Shown here: positions 12,599 to 25,045 of the stretch, piece by piece
How positions within the stretch are numbered: position 1 is the stretch's first letter
How the letters are laid out: every line of letters begins with the position of its first letter
Origin: Chionis minor
Lineage: Eukaryota; Chordata; Aves; Charadriiformes; Chionididae
Assembly (NCBI GenBank): GCA_013398295.1
Contig: VZSF01009046.1
Span: forward strand, 1,146 to 65,145
Length of the DNA: 64,000 nucleotides
Reading direction: 5' to 3'
Notes under the pieces: model-generated
What the model was told of the DNA's origin: nothing
Databases searched by the model: none
What the model saw: the letters and a program-made list of their open reading frames with translations, nothing else
Translations under genes and position numbers: made by a program

Positions 12599-15500
12599 TC
12601 ATGTTAATTTAATGTGGTAAGACATAAGTGGAAAGGCAGATTTTTATGATGTCAAATTTCTGCTATGGATTTTGTCTTTTTTGCCTCTACTAGTCTTGTT
12701 CATTTCTACTTCCACCACCTTCCTTCCTCACTGCCCACACCTAAGCTTATTTTATTTTTCAGTACAAAAATTTGCTACCTCAACTTCTACTGCCCTTCTT
12801 TCTAATTTTCACCTGGTTTGGGTCTTATCACCAGAGCCTCCATTTCCAGTGACTCTTCAAATATTGTGACTTTCTTTCAACTTTGCTTTTGCCTTTGTTT
12901 CTAATAAGAGGAGATTTGGAGTTATATTCATGAAAATATTCCTGGGGCTGTGGGGCAGAAGTTGGTGAGGTTTCTGATCTCCGTTAAGAAGAGAAACTAG
13001 AATCCAAGTTTTTTAACATGCAGAGAGACATGTTTGATATAGTTCTATGTAATCTTTGTTTGAAAAAAGGGAGAAAAGACTTCCTGCAACTGAAGTAAGA
13101 GTTTCATCTTTAAAACAAGTTTGGTGTAATTTTAATGAAATTCTGGCATATTAAAAGAAAAAAAAGCTTATTTGCTTTATCATAACTTCAGAATTATCTC
13201 TACAAGATATTTAATTGCAAAAGTCTTGGAACATGATTACGCAATATTTCTCTGGATGTGCTTAAATGGCCTTCAGTTATAAGATATATAATTCCACTTT
13301 AATACTGTATGTGAATTCATTTCCAGGAATGCAAATACAGGCACATTCAAGCAAGCTGTATATGACATCAATACAGCATATTATGAACAAACATTTCCTT
13401 AAGATCTCTTTTCGAAAAAGCAGATCTCACAAACATTGTCCTCTATCAAGGGCAGTAAAAGATGACAGCTTGGAAGTAAAATAAAAATCTTATAATAGCT
13501 GAACAGGTTTTGAGCGATAGAGTGGTTTCACTTCTGCTGATTAGACATGCAAAATAAACCCCAGATAACTTAAGAGCTATGGTAGTTTGCTATTGGGGGC
13601 TATATTGTTGTTATATCCTATAGGAAGATGTTGAATGGGAGAGCGGGGTACAAGACAGTAAGAGACATGACCCTGCAGTCAGGTTTCCAACTAATCCAAA
13701 GTTTGTCTTGGAGCTAGTTGTGTTCCCTGCACTATCCTTGTGGATTAAAAGATGGTTTTAGTTCTGTTTTTGCAGAACATTTAGCAAACTGTAGTCTTGT
13801 CCTACAGGTGAAGTTTGCAGACATTGTTCCAATAACGGCACTACTGAATTTAGTAGCAATATGCTAATAGCAAACCTTGGTGCATACATAAGTAAGGGAG
13901 CAGAAGCCTTACCTTCATTTGTATCCATTCTCTGTACTTTTGGGAAAATAATGCTGGCAACTTCGTAAGGAGAGAACCTGACTTTACTCCTCAGTCACTC
14001 TAGAACTTTCTTGTCATTGTTCAAGAAAAAAGCCTGTCCACTTTTGTACATGTATATGCAAATCTCAGCTAGCATCTGGCCTTGCTTAGTAAAAGAATGG
14101 GGATTTTTCACTTTTGATTTTCCTATAAATCCAGGGACCTTCCACTGACTTTATTCCTACAGTTAAATTCTAGAAGGTACTGCGCAAAGAAGTCAGCTAC
14201 CATCCCAAATGATTTGTAACACATCTGAACCCAACATGTATCTCACTCACATCATGCTTTATGCTTTGATGCTGATTTGTCTAACTAGAGTGTGTGCAAG
14301 CAAATTCACACCCACACACCCTGTAATAAGGCTTCCTAACCCTCCAGGAGCTTTGAAAATATGTAGGCTACTTATCCTATTTTTATTCACTGATCCGTCT
14401 ATCCTTGAAGCAAAAGACATATTTCATAGCTTCAGGCAGAAGGACCTCCAGCCTCTCTGAGGAATTTTCTGAACTGCTGACTCTAATTTCCATAGTCTGG
14501 GGACAATACATTAGATTAATATCTGAACTAAGTAAAGCATTTGATAGCATAGCTCACAAGAATTATTCATGAAAATAATCTGTCTTGGCTTGGCTATGAC
14601 CCTTTGGAGGAATTTGTACTTAAAAATGTTTAAATGTAAACATCTATGACAATGTAGTTGATCTAGGGAGCAACCACATCAACCCCAGACCTCAGTATGA
14701 AAATGCAAGTAACGTCACTTATGTAATCCCTTATCCTACTCAAGGGATGAAACACCTAACTTTAGAGTCAGTATCACGTTTGAAAAGTGCTTTGATATAG
14801 GTCACTAGGATATTTTGGCTGACATTCTGGTTTTTAATAGTAACAATTTTAGGCTTGCTTGCATTCAAATACAAGCTTGCTTATTTTCCCTCAGAGATCT
14901 CTGGGTGTTTTATATCAATTAAAAGAATATTTTATAAATTATTACAATACTCTACCAACAATTGGCAACACTCACTCGATGCCAAGAATAAAATTAAAGC
15001 TGCCATAGTGCCACTAGTGAAAAACAAATGCTACCCACACCTTTTCATAAGGCTTTGTTCCTTCATCATCATTTCAGAGATACTGTAGTGATGGGGATCA
15101 ATGAAGTACTTAGATGAAACACAAATGCCACAGACCTGTGAAAGGGAGATGAGATGTAATAACCAGTTCTGGGAAAGAAGCTTCTGTCATTTCCTGAAGC
15201 GATGTGGAAGAAGAGTAGCAGGTCATTAGATTCAGAGAGGTCACCTGGAAACATTATTGTATGTCACACAGTAAGAGCAGTCTTGGAGGATGCCTGGCTG
15301 CTGACGTGCGCTGTGGTATTTGGGTTATGGCTGGAAACCAGTAACTTTCAGAATCGGTTACCCACTGATCAATGGAATTGCTGCAAACCAGAAAATCATA
15401 TCAGAAATTAGATAGATCATTTTTGTCACTACTGCAGAAAGAAAAAAGAATAAACTTAGATACTAGATTTGTTCTAACTCTCAAGTAAAAAGGTGAAACG

Positions 15501-17391
15501 ATGACTATTCAGAATGGTTGCATTTACTTAATTTATAATGAGTTGATTGCTCTTAGTTTACATGCAGCTATAGAGATGAATAGAAAGGTATTCATACCCA
15601 TTAGTTTGAGCATTTTCAGGAGTTTCTGATTTCCAAACATTTCCTATTCCAGGAATCTGCCATTCCCAAAATCCCCTATAGCATATCTACTGCTAACATA
15701 AGCTGAGGAATTCTGAACCTGAAGCTTCTTAAAAGAAGGCTGAGCACAAATTTGTCTTTTCTTGGGGCAGGCAAGTTTGATGCTTTCTAGTATTCCTATA
15801 TGTTTTAGTGACTAAGATAAATTTTGTGTAGCTTCTGCACTGGAAACAATAGGACCTATCAATTTAATGAGAAGTTAAACTTACTGTAGCTAAAGTGCTT
15901 TGTTCATTTTTTGTGTGTGCCATGATCGAGTATGGCACCAGGGTCACTAAACTATATCTTTAAATTCTAATTACTTGTCCAAACATGTGACTGACTAAAA
16001 AAATGATAACTTTGACTTCATAGAAAACAAGGAACTTTAAAAAAAATCATGCATACCAGATTTTCTGTTAGTTGCCTTATTCCCCCTGAAGCAAAACTGT
16101 ATGCAACCCTAACGGGGAAGACACAAGGTTAATGGAGATGCTGACACTTAATGCTTGCAGTAAACATTTCAGCATACAGAAACCTAATTATTTACAGCTT
16201 ATGCAGTGAGAAATTACAAAGCGTCTCTTTAGACTTTGTCACTTCTTGGATGTTATTTGTATAGGTGATGTGCACACAAAAGGGTTTTTTTACTGTTGCA
16301 TTTTCTTTACTGTATTCTCTGTAGACATTATTGTGCTGAACTTTCTGAAGGCTAATATTTCACAGAATACAATAAAAAGTGGTTATTTTAGGAACACTTC
16401 CACAGCTATAATAATTTTTTTAACCCTCTAATGCACATTTTTAATAACTTTTGGCTGAAAATACAGCCCTTATTTCCTAAGAGTACCTAATGTTTACTAA
16501 ATCACCTGTAAGTATGTCCTTTTTACAAACCTCCTCATAAACTCAGCTTGTAAAGTTGTTAAGTAAAAGATTATTATTTCAAGTAGCTGTTCATGGGAAC
16601 AGAGCATTCCCTTGCACTTATCAGGAGTGATGTAGTATAATGCAAGCTTCTTATTCTTTTAAATAGTAAGTATTTTTAGAAGTTTCCATGGGTTTTTCCT
16701 GTGAGTGGTGTGTACTATAAGATTTTATAAGACTTGCTGTGTTTTGTTATTTCACAATTAGGAAATCACACATTTAGAAATTACGTTGCACAAGTAATAC
16801 ATTCTTTATAAAATTTGAATTTAAATACTTTTTCTATACCATAAATCAATTATTATTCTGGTTTGTTATTAATAATATTTATTATTATAATTGAATAATT
16901 ATTATTATAATTGAAATTATGAGAAACTCATCAGAGATTTCTGATTTTAAAATTTTGTTTTCCTTATTGCTAGAAGTAAAGGAAACATGTTCTCTCCCAC
17001 TATGCTTCCATCTCCCAGGCTTATGTAATTGAAGTAATGAATTAGAAAAAATTATATTATGCCCTTCTTGTGCCTCTGACTTGACTTTGAGAGTCCTTTT
17101 CATTTGGCACTGCAGCTGGGAGAAACCAAATCTGCATGATTTGGCTTGCATTGCAATGAGTGTTGTAAGACAAAAAAAAAGGGGTTGAAAATGAAATTTT
17201 TGTCAAGTCAAAATTGAAAACACCCACTTATCCAATCTTAAAATCTTTCCATTCTCTGTTGTAGATTTTGGTAGGAAAAACATTGCTTGTCCTGTTAGTG
17301 CAGAAGTCTCACTTTGAAGCTGAGCTACTCCGCACTGCACTAATGGAAATTGCCAACAGAATTTTGTGAGCTTAAGTCTCAGTTTTTGGTG
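12599..17391. other. Intronic stretch with minor AT repeats only
   Basis: AT-rich sequence with unrecognised short frames. It includes an AT-rich two-copy repeat at 16881-16915. No exon-like frame with credible splice sites and protein similarity was seen. Confidence 0.55.
16881..16915. repeat. AT-rich 20-base-period repeat
   Basis: ATTATTATAATTGAA occurs at 16881-16895 and again at 16901-16915, inside a longer TTA/ATT-rich patch (about 16865-16920). Confidence 0.85.
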
Positions 17392-17455
17392 TTTTTTTTT
17401 TTTTTTTTTTTTTTTNNNNNNNNNNNNNTTTTTTTTTTTTTTTTTTTTTTTTTTT
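17392..17455. repeat. Poly-T tract containing an assembly gap (13 N)
   Basis: T homopolymer from 17392 to 17415 and from 17429 to 17455, with N at 17416-17428. The true length is unknown. On the minus strand this is a poly-A, so it could be a retrocopy tail, but no recognisable retrocopied body flanks it. Confidence 0.95.
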
Positions 17456-17624
17456 CCCCTGCATCTCTATAGCTGTCTGTACAAAAAAAAGTATACAAAG
17501 CTTAAATGGCAACAGAAAGTGACAATAAAAAAGTTGGATGAGTGAAGCAAGGATGTTGTGTGGTTACCATACCTGAGAACTAGGCAACTTAATAAAGGTC
17601 ACTGAAATACAATGCAAGAAAACA

Positions 17625-19711
17625 TGAATTATGGGCACTAAAAACTCTTCTAGATAAGAAAGGGGTGTATAAAAAAGCAGGAAGGATTAGGAAAGTCAGG
17701 AACTTTATGGTTCTCTTAAACAGTCAATGTTAAAATTTTATAGTGTCATAAAATTCTAGGATTTTTCTGTTGTGATAGGTAACCAGCTGCTTTTGCACTC
17801 TCCCTTCTTAACAAGACAGTGGGTGAGAATGTGACAAAAAAGCTTGTGAGTTGAAATAAAGACAGGGAGACCACTTACCAACTATCATAATGGGCAAAAT
17901 GGGGAAAATCAATTTAGTTTATTAGCAATTCAAATACAATAAGAAAGTGAAAAACAAAGACAAAAAAGGAAACATCTTCCCCTCAGTGCCCATTTTCCCA
18001 GACTCAATTTCCCTGCTTCATTCCCAGCTCCTATAATTCCCCCATACCAGAGTGGTGCAGGAGTGACGAGGAATGGGAGATTGTGGTCAGTCCATAATAG
18101 CTCCTTTCTGCCGCTTCTTCCTCCTCATACTTTTCCTCCGCTTCACCCTGGGTACTTTCCATGGGCTGCAGTGTGGATACGTGCTTCAGCTTGGTATCCT
18201 CCATGGGCTTCACAGAAATATGTGCTCCACTGTGATCTCTCCATGGGCTGCAAGGGACTCTCTGCTCTGGCACCTGGAGTATCTCCTCCACTCCTGCTCT
18301 TCTGACCTTGGTGTCTGCAGGGCTGTTTTTCACACGTTTGTCCTCACTCAGTGGTTCAATGTTTTGCCTTTTTAAAAGTATGGTTTCCCAGAAGAGCTGC
18401 TTTTGTTGCTGCTGGTTGTGGTGGGGCAATTGCAGAGCCAGCTGGAACCAGTAGGACTGACTAGCCCAACACAGGGCAGCTCCTGGTGTCCTCTCACAGA
18501 AGCCACCCCTGCACCCTCCCCTCACTGCCAACACATGTATGAGTGTTTCATGATCTCTCAAAGGAGAGCAGATCAAAAGTTTCTGTAAGACAGGAGTTAG
18601 TATTTTGGATGCATAAGACACATAATTTAGATGAGGCAATAGCATAGACAAGACTGGCATAAAGACTCATATAAAGTTGTTGTGAACGAATTTTGGTCCA
18701 TGTGCCTGGCCTGGTGATAGTCTTGTAGCTTTCAATAGGTTCTCCTACTCCTTAAAGTGTTATGTGGTTCCTCTTTCTAATTATTTGCATGTGGAGTTAC
18801 AGATTTCTGATCTTATTTCTTACTTGAAGGATAAATTATCTTCCTGTGCATTTTTATTCATACAAGCTTCCACTTGATCATGCTGTAAGAGTCTCTCCTC
18901 CTTTCCACGTACTCAAAAATTGTAGCTAAAACATTTCCACAGGTGTGCAATTACGTAGCTGCTTAATGCTCCTGTCTTCCTTGTTGTGCTTATTCTACTT
19001 CCTAATGTAAGCTTGGTGATAGGAGTTTTTATACCGGAGTCTCTTAATCCATCAGTCTTAACACAAACTACAAAGTTGTCTTCCATTTTGAAACCTTCAG
19101 CCACAATTCACACTATCTGCAATCTGAGCTACATGCAAACTGTGCCTTCCTACAGCCACATACAATTTTGTCTTCTCTGTGTGCAGTGCATCTGTAGCTA
19201 TGTATCTCATGGAAAACAACCATGTTTCATGCTGCATTTTAAGCATCAGTGTGACCACAGTATTTTCAACAGCCACCTAGAAAAAACACCTAACAAATTG
19301 AAAAACTTATTTGTACTGCTTTTGAGGTATGCCATATTCATGCTTGGAAAGTCATATTAAAACACACCCAGTATGACCTACGGATTGTTTTTAATTTTCT
19401 TGCTGTTACAAAGACTTCATTCTGCCATCTTCCATTCAGTTGGTTGAAAAAATGGAAATATGCTTTCAGATAAATAAAGATGCAATATCACACTCCACCA
19501 CTTTCCTCCTCTCCTTGTTTTTTTATCTTTTGAGAGAAAGTTGATGTCTGATCTGTCAAGGTCATATGCTGGGTAGTATATAATGCAGGTGCTGGAAGTT
19601 GTCTAGCAGTCTGGAAACTTTTATTTGTATCACAAACAAATCATTAATTTAGTCCTCAGACTGTTTAGATCTCTGGCTCCTGACATTTTCAAATGACAGT
19701 AGTGAAAATGA
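17625..19711. repeat. 2,087-base direct repeat, copy 1
   Basis: This block reappears at an offset of exactly 2,088 bases (19713-21799). The six open frames I compared in it are identical in the second copy, and the lines I compared show no difference. It contains the LTR-like segment at about 17860-18570 and otherwise AT-rich sequence. The longest frame (209 codons, minus strand, 18031-18660) lies mostly in the LTR-like part and is not a recognisable protein. Confidence 0.95.
17860..18570. mobile_element. Avian LTR-retrotransposon-like segment (in copy 1)
   Basis: The segment has repeated CCATGGGCTGCA-type phrases, TCTCTGCTCTGGCACCTGGA, CTGACCTTGGTGTCTGCAGG and CTCACAGAAGCCACCCCTGC. I associate these with an abundant avian ERV-related repeat. 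It is GC-richer than its flanks. The family name, orientation and exact ends could not be fixed. The same segment sits at +2,088 in the second copy. Confidence 0.45.
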
Positions 19712-19712
19712 N

Positions 19713-21799
19713 TGAATTATGGGCACTAAAAACTCTTCTAGATAAGAAAGGGGTGTATAAAAAAGCAGGAAGGATTAGGAAAGTCAGGAACTTTATGGTT
19801 CTCTTAAACAGTCAATGTTAAAATTTTATAGTGTCATAAAATTCTAGGATTTTTCTGTTGTGATAGGTAACCAGCTGCTTTTGCACTCTCCCTTCTTAAC
19901 AAGACAGTGGGTGAGAATGTGACAAAAAAGCTTGTGAGTTGAAATAAAGACAGGGAGACCACTTACCAACTATCATAATGGGCAAAATGGGGAAAATCAA
20001 TTTAGTTTATTAGCAATTCAAATACAATAAGAAAGTGAAAAACAAAGACAAAAAAGGAAACATCTTCCCCTCAGTGCCCATTTTCCCAGACTCAATTTCC
20101 CTGCTTCATTCCCAGCTCCTATAATTCCCCCATACCAGAGTGGTGCAGGAGTGACGAGGAATGGGAGATTGTGGTCAGTCCATAATAGCTCCTTTCTGCC
20201 GCTTCTTCCTCCTCATACTTTTCCTCCGCTTCACCCTGGGTACTTTCCATGGGCTGCAGTGTGGATACGTGCTTCAGCTTGGTATCCTCCATGGGCTTCA
20301 CAGAAATATGTGCTCCACTGTGATCTCTCCATGGGCTGCAAGGGACTCTCTGCTCTGGCACCTGGAGTATCTCCTCCACTCCTGCTCTTCTGACCTTGGT
20401 GTCTGCAGGGCTGTTTTTCACACGTTTGTCCTCACTCAGTGGTTCAATGTTTTGCCTTTTTAAAAGTATGGTTTCCCAGAAGAGCTGCTTTTGTTGCTGC
20501 TGGTTGTGGTGGGGCAATTGCAGAGCCAGCTGGAACCAGTAGGACTGACTAGCCCAACACAGGGCAGCTCCTGGTGTCCTCTCACAGAAGCCACCCCTGC
20601 ACCCTCCCCTCACTGCCAACACATGTATGAGTGTTTCATGATCTCTCAAAGGAGAGCAGATCAAAAGTTTCTGTAAGACAGGAGTTAGTATTTTGGATGC
20701 ATAAGACACATAATTTAGATGAGGCAATAGCATAGACAAGACTGGCATAAAGACTCATATAAAGTTGTTGTGAACGAATTTTGGTCCATGTGCCTGGCCT
20801 GGTGATAGTCTTGTAGCTTTCAATAGGTTCTCCTACTCCTTAAAGTGTTATGTGGTTCCTCTTTCTAATTATTTGCATGTGGAGTTACAGATTTCTGATC
20901 TTATTTCTTACTTGAAGGATAAATTATCTTCCTGTGCATTTTTATTCATACAAGCTTCCACTTGATCATGCTGTAAGAGTCTCTCCTCCTTTCCACGTAC
21001 TCAAAAATTGTAGCTAAAACATTTCCACAGGTGTGCAATTACGTAGCTGCTTAATGCTCCTGTCTTCCTTGTTGTGCTTATTCTACTTCCTAATGTAAGC
21101 TTGGTGATAGGAGTTTTTATACCGGAGTCTCTTAATCCATCAGTCTTAACACAAACTACAAAGTTGTCTTCCATTTTGAAACCTTCAGCCACAATTCACA
21201 CTATCTGCAATCTGAGCTACATGCAAACTGTGCCTTCCTACAGCCACATACAATTTTGTCTTCTCTGTGTGCAGTGCATCTGTAGCTATGTATCTCATGG
21301 AAAACAACCATGTTTCATGCTGCATTTTAAGCATCAGTGTGACCACAGTATTTTCAACAGCCACCTAGAAAAAACACCTAACAAATTGAAAAACTTATTT
21401 GTACTGCTTTTGAGGTATGCCATATTCATGCTTGGAAAGTCATATTAAAACACACCCAGTATGACCTACGGATTGTTTTTAATTTTCTTGCTGTTACAAA
21501 GACTTCATTCTGCCATCTTCCATTCAGTTGGTTGAAAAAATGGAAATATGCTTTCAGATAAATAAAGATGCAATATCACACTCCACCACTTTCCTCCTCT
21601 CCTTGTTTTTTTATCTTTTGAGAGAAAGTTGATGTCTGATCTGTCAAGGTCATATGCTGGGTAGTATATAATGCAGGTGCTGGAAGTTGTCTAGCAGTCT
21701 GGAAACTTTTATTTGTATCACAAACAAATCATTAATTTAGTCCTCAGACTGTTTAGATCTCTGGCTCCTGACATTTTCAAATGACAGTAGTGAAAATGA
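19713..21799. repeat. 2,087-base direct repeat, copy 2
   Basis: The second copy, separated from the first by a single ambiguous base at 19712. Sequence unique to the locus resumes after AAAATGA at 21799. Perfect identity plus an N exactly at the junction suggests a false duplication from joining overlapping contigs rather than a biological tandem copy. Confidence 0.95.
19948..20658. mobile_element. Avian LTR-retrotransposon-like segment (in copy 2)
   Basis: The second occurrence of the segment described at 17860-18570, carried by the direct repeat rather than by an independent insertion. Confidence 0.45.
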
Positions 21800-23974
21800 A
21801 TGTAGTAAGTGAAGTGCAGCTGTGGCTGCTGTTTTATGTGTTGCTTGAACAAAGAAGATAATGTATCTCTTTTCTGTGGTACGAGATTACCAAGTAAAGC
21901 ACAGAAAAAGTTTTTGGGGGTGGAAAAACAATGAATAACATAAAAATTATAAATCAATTCCTGAAATACGATGAGTTTGAAGTGTTTCAGGAAGAGGTCC
22001 TATCTCCTGAGCTGAATTTGATAGTACTATACATTTCCTCCAGTGTTAAGAGAAGGCTGAGGCACATCCAAAAGGGACAAGATATTTTAAAGGACACAAG
22101 GAAAAGCCATGAGTGGAGGAGGACTGGCTTCAAGTCTGCTGTAGAAAATGTGATAGAAAACCTTTGACAAAAATCCATGTCTATGCCACCAAAGAAGCAC
22201 TAGTCTTCCATTAGAAAAAAAAAAAGTCTACAGTCTTAGGAATTAAAAAATTACTTGGATGTGGAAAGGAAGAAAAGATCATGGGAGAAAGATTCTCCAC
22301 TAGTTGTAATACTGATTTTTTTTTCAAATAAATCTTGTATTATAAAAGATATCTGCCACAGATGCAGCTTTACCCTATGTGACCAGTTCCATGGGGTTCA
22401 GAGTGGCTGCTTTTGTGCATCAGTGGCACAGAAGCCTGTTGCAAAGAAAAAGTGGTTTTATGAGATTTAAATCAAACTGGAATTGAAATGTTTTATTGAT
22501 GCTAAACAATTAACTGTTAAGATACATTCAGGATCAATACTGGTAATACAATAAATAAACCACAGTGCTAAATGCCTACAAGCAGTAAATAATACACCTT
22601 TAAATTTCCAGGTATACTTCTATAACTGACACCAAGAGATCTATTCTGACACAAACATGCCCCTGTCCTTCAAGCTCCCCAGAAGTCACAGCAACACACC
22701 TAAGGAGTGACCCTGTGTGCTGCCCCTGTAGCGTCATCCCACAAGCCAAGTGCTGGTAGAGGGCCAGCCCATGTGGTGGTTGTGATGTTGGTAGCTCAAT
22801 GTCTGGTTAGTGCTTAACCTGACTAGAAGCTGTCTTCCTCTGGAACATTACCAGTTTTGGGGTAAACATCCTCTTAGATGTTCCATTTACACTGTTTACA
22901 CATATATTTCTCTCTTGTCCATTTTGCCTGGAGCAATTTTATCCTCACCTCAATGGAATGGGAAAGTTCATGTCAGTGGAGAGACAGACAGGAAGAAGAA
23001 AGTTAGCAAAATGTGAACTAGCATACATAGCAAAGAATGAGTACTTGGGAGGAAAGTGGACCCCCCCTCCCCCCGCCCCCCCAAATAGTAACATTGATAT
23101 TGCTGAATCTGGAGAATAAGAATAAATCCATGTAATTAAAAAAATAAAAATCAAGAGAGCAAACCAGAAAACAGAGATATCTTAGTAGATAATCCTGAAT
23201 TTTTACATAAAATAAAAGTAATCCTTAGAATCAAAAATATCTAAAACTCTGGGAAAAATGAACAAAGGAGGGGAGAAACTGTGATTGTATGTATGAAAGG
23301 TCAGAGAAATAACATTACTTAAATCATCATTTAATACCAGATTTAATCAGGTGTGAGAGGTTGCTTCTCTTAAAAACAAACATAAAAGAATGTGTTTGTA
23401 GTAAAATTTGGTATTGTTGCTACAGTAACATAGATTAATCAAAGGTTACATAATCTGTTCTTTCTACATACAGAAGAAAAAAAATGGCCTTACTACTCAA
23501 ACTTCAAAAAAAGTCAAAATAAAAACCTTGTTCTGTTCCTATTTGATGATTGTTGTTAATCTCCCTAGATTTTTTTTCAGTTTGTAAAACCTGTAGCACC
23601 TTTCATACAGTCGACTAATTATTTGTACAACTAAGCTCCTGTAAAGCTTGTAAAAGGATTGAGGAATTCATCCACCTAGGGAAAAAGTAGTAATTAACCT
23701 TATATGCAATATGCTCAAGTTATAAAACAATTTCAGTGTTTTACTTTAAAAAGCAGAGAGAGCTTAAATTATGAGCTTTTCTAAATAAGATAAAATATAT
23801 GTTTTAAGTTTAGTTTCTTTATAAAAAATCACCAGAAAAATATTAGAAGATACCATTTGCCTAACATTTTCATTACTGTTGTAAATGATGCAAGTGGTCT
23901 TCTTAAAGGAAAATTTTTAAACTTTGTCAATGAAATCTCAGTCTACTGAAATTCTGTGGGAATTTTGGGTAGCC
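21800..23974. other. Intronic stretch with a C-rich tract
   Basis: AT-rich with a GC-richer patch near 22630-22810 that I cannot classify. It holds the C-rich motif at 23061-23082. Short frames (up to 78 codons) are not recognisable. Confidence 0.55.
23061..23082 (-). other. C-rich tract, G-quadruplex candidate on minus strand
   Basis: Three C runs of 7, 6 and 7 bases separated by single T and G give, on the minus strand, three long G runs. These can be subdivided into four GGG tracts with very short loops. It is the only such tract noticed in the AT-rich window. Confidence 0.8.
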
Positions 23975-24240
23975 AAAACCAGTGAGCTTCAAGACAAAGA
24001 GGAGGTTCCCTTCCTCTTTGCTGGCCCACCAGCTGGCTGAGCACCTATTCCAGGGGTGCAGATGCACACACGGCGCACACAGCATGGGCACAGTCGGTCA
24101 CACAAATACCACACAGGGCTCCTTTTATAGGCCCTTCCCACCAATTCCCCATGCTGGTTCTTTCCCCAACTACTGTAATCTCTCCGCTGCCCTGGGGTCC
24201 TCCTAAATAAATGACTTGCCCTTAGATACTTTTTCCCCAT
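23975..24240 (-). mobile_element. GC-rich LTR-like block
   Basis: A GC-rich island with a minus-strand TATAAAAG (24122-24129) and a plus-strand AATAAA near 24206. Base composition differs sharply from its neighbours, as for other LTRs in the window. The family is unrecognised, the orientation is uncertain and the ends are approximate. Confidence 0.3.
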
Positions 24241-24981
24241 ATAAGTTATTTTTTTTTTTCTACATCAATACACAAATTTGGTATTTCTGATGGTATTTCC
24301 TGGACAATCACTGTTGCTGACACAGTTCCCGTGGTACTGCTGGGCTTTCAGATTTCTCCCCAAAAGTTTTCCAGTGTTGTCCTCCAAATATTTGTAAGAT
24401 GTAGTTTTCTCTCACATAAACCCCATTAAACACCTGTAAAATCTAGCCATTCCTAATAGCACTTTTGTCCTCTTCTCACTGTGTTATTTGTTACAACCAA
24501 CAATTTTTCATATCATGCTTGGTAGTTTCGCAGGGTCTGTTCATTTACCCATATCTCAGATCATCTACCTGTGTACCTTAACACTACATGTCTAATTCTC
24601 TGGACTTTTTGAATATCTCAAGTTAAAAGACCTATAAAACTGGAAGAAAAATAGGGGATTAAAACAATTATTACATTTTAATATCTTTTTTCCTTTATTG
24701 CATACTGCTGCACTTATCAGAAAATATTTTGATAAGTTAAATTTTATTTTTGTCTTTGTTACAGTATGCTTAAATCTTCATGACTGCACACTAGAAATTT
24801 TAATGCCATTTTTTACCTATTAGCAAGAAGACATTACAAGTGATTTTTACAAGTGATATTGTTCACAGGAACAATATACTGAAAGCAAAGGACAGCTTTT
24901 AATTCATGTTCTAAATGTAAGTCCTTTTTCCTGTCCAAAAATATTTCCAAAGTCTCTCTGGTTTTACGTTTTTGTCATGTT

Positions 24982-24982
<1 letters not shown>
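24241..24982. other. Intronic stretch, nothing recognised
   Basis: AT-rich, no open frame of note and no repeat recognised. Confidence 0.55.

Positions 24983-25038
<56 letters not shown>
24983..25038. repeat. 56-base poly-T tract
   Basis: An uninterrupted run of T, preceded by CATGTTG and followed by AATATAT and a second shorter T run. It is poly-A on the minus strand. No retrocopied gene body was recognised to its right. Confidence 0.97.

Positions 25039-25045
<7 letters not shown>

Noticed and set aside
18031..18660. A 209-codon minus-strand open frame, repeated at 20119-20748, as a possible gene
   Set aside because: It lies largely in an LTR-like avian repeat, has low-complexity Glu/Ser-rich parts, no recognised domain, and overlaps open frames on the other strand.
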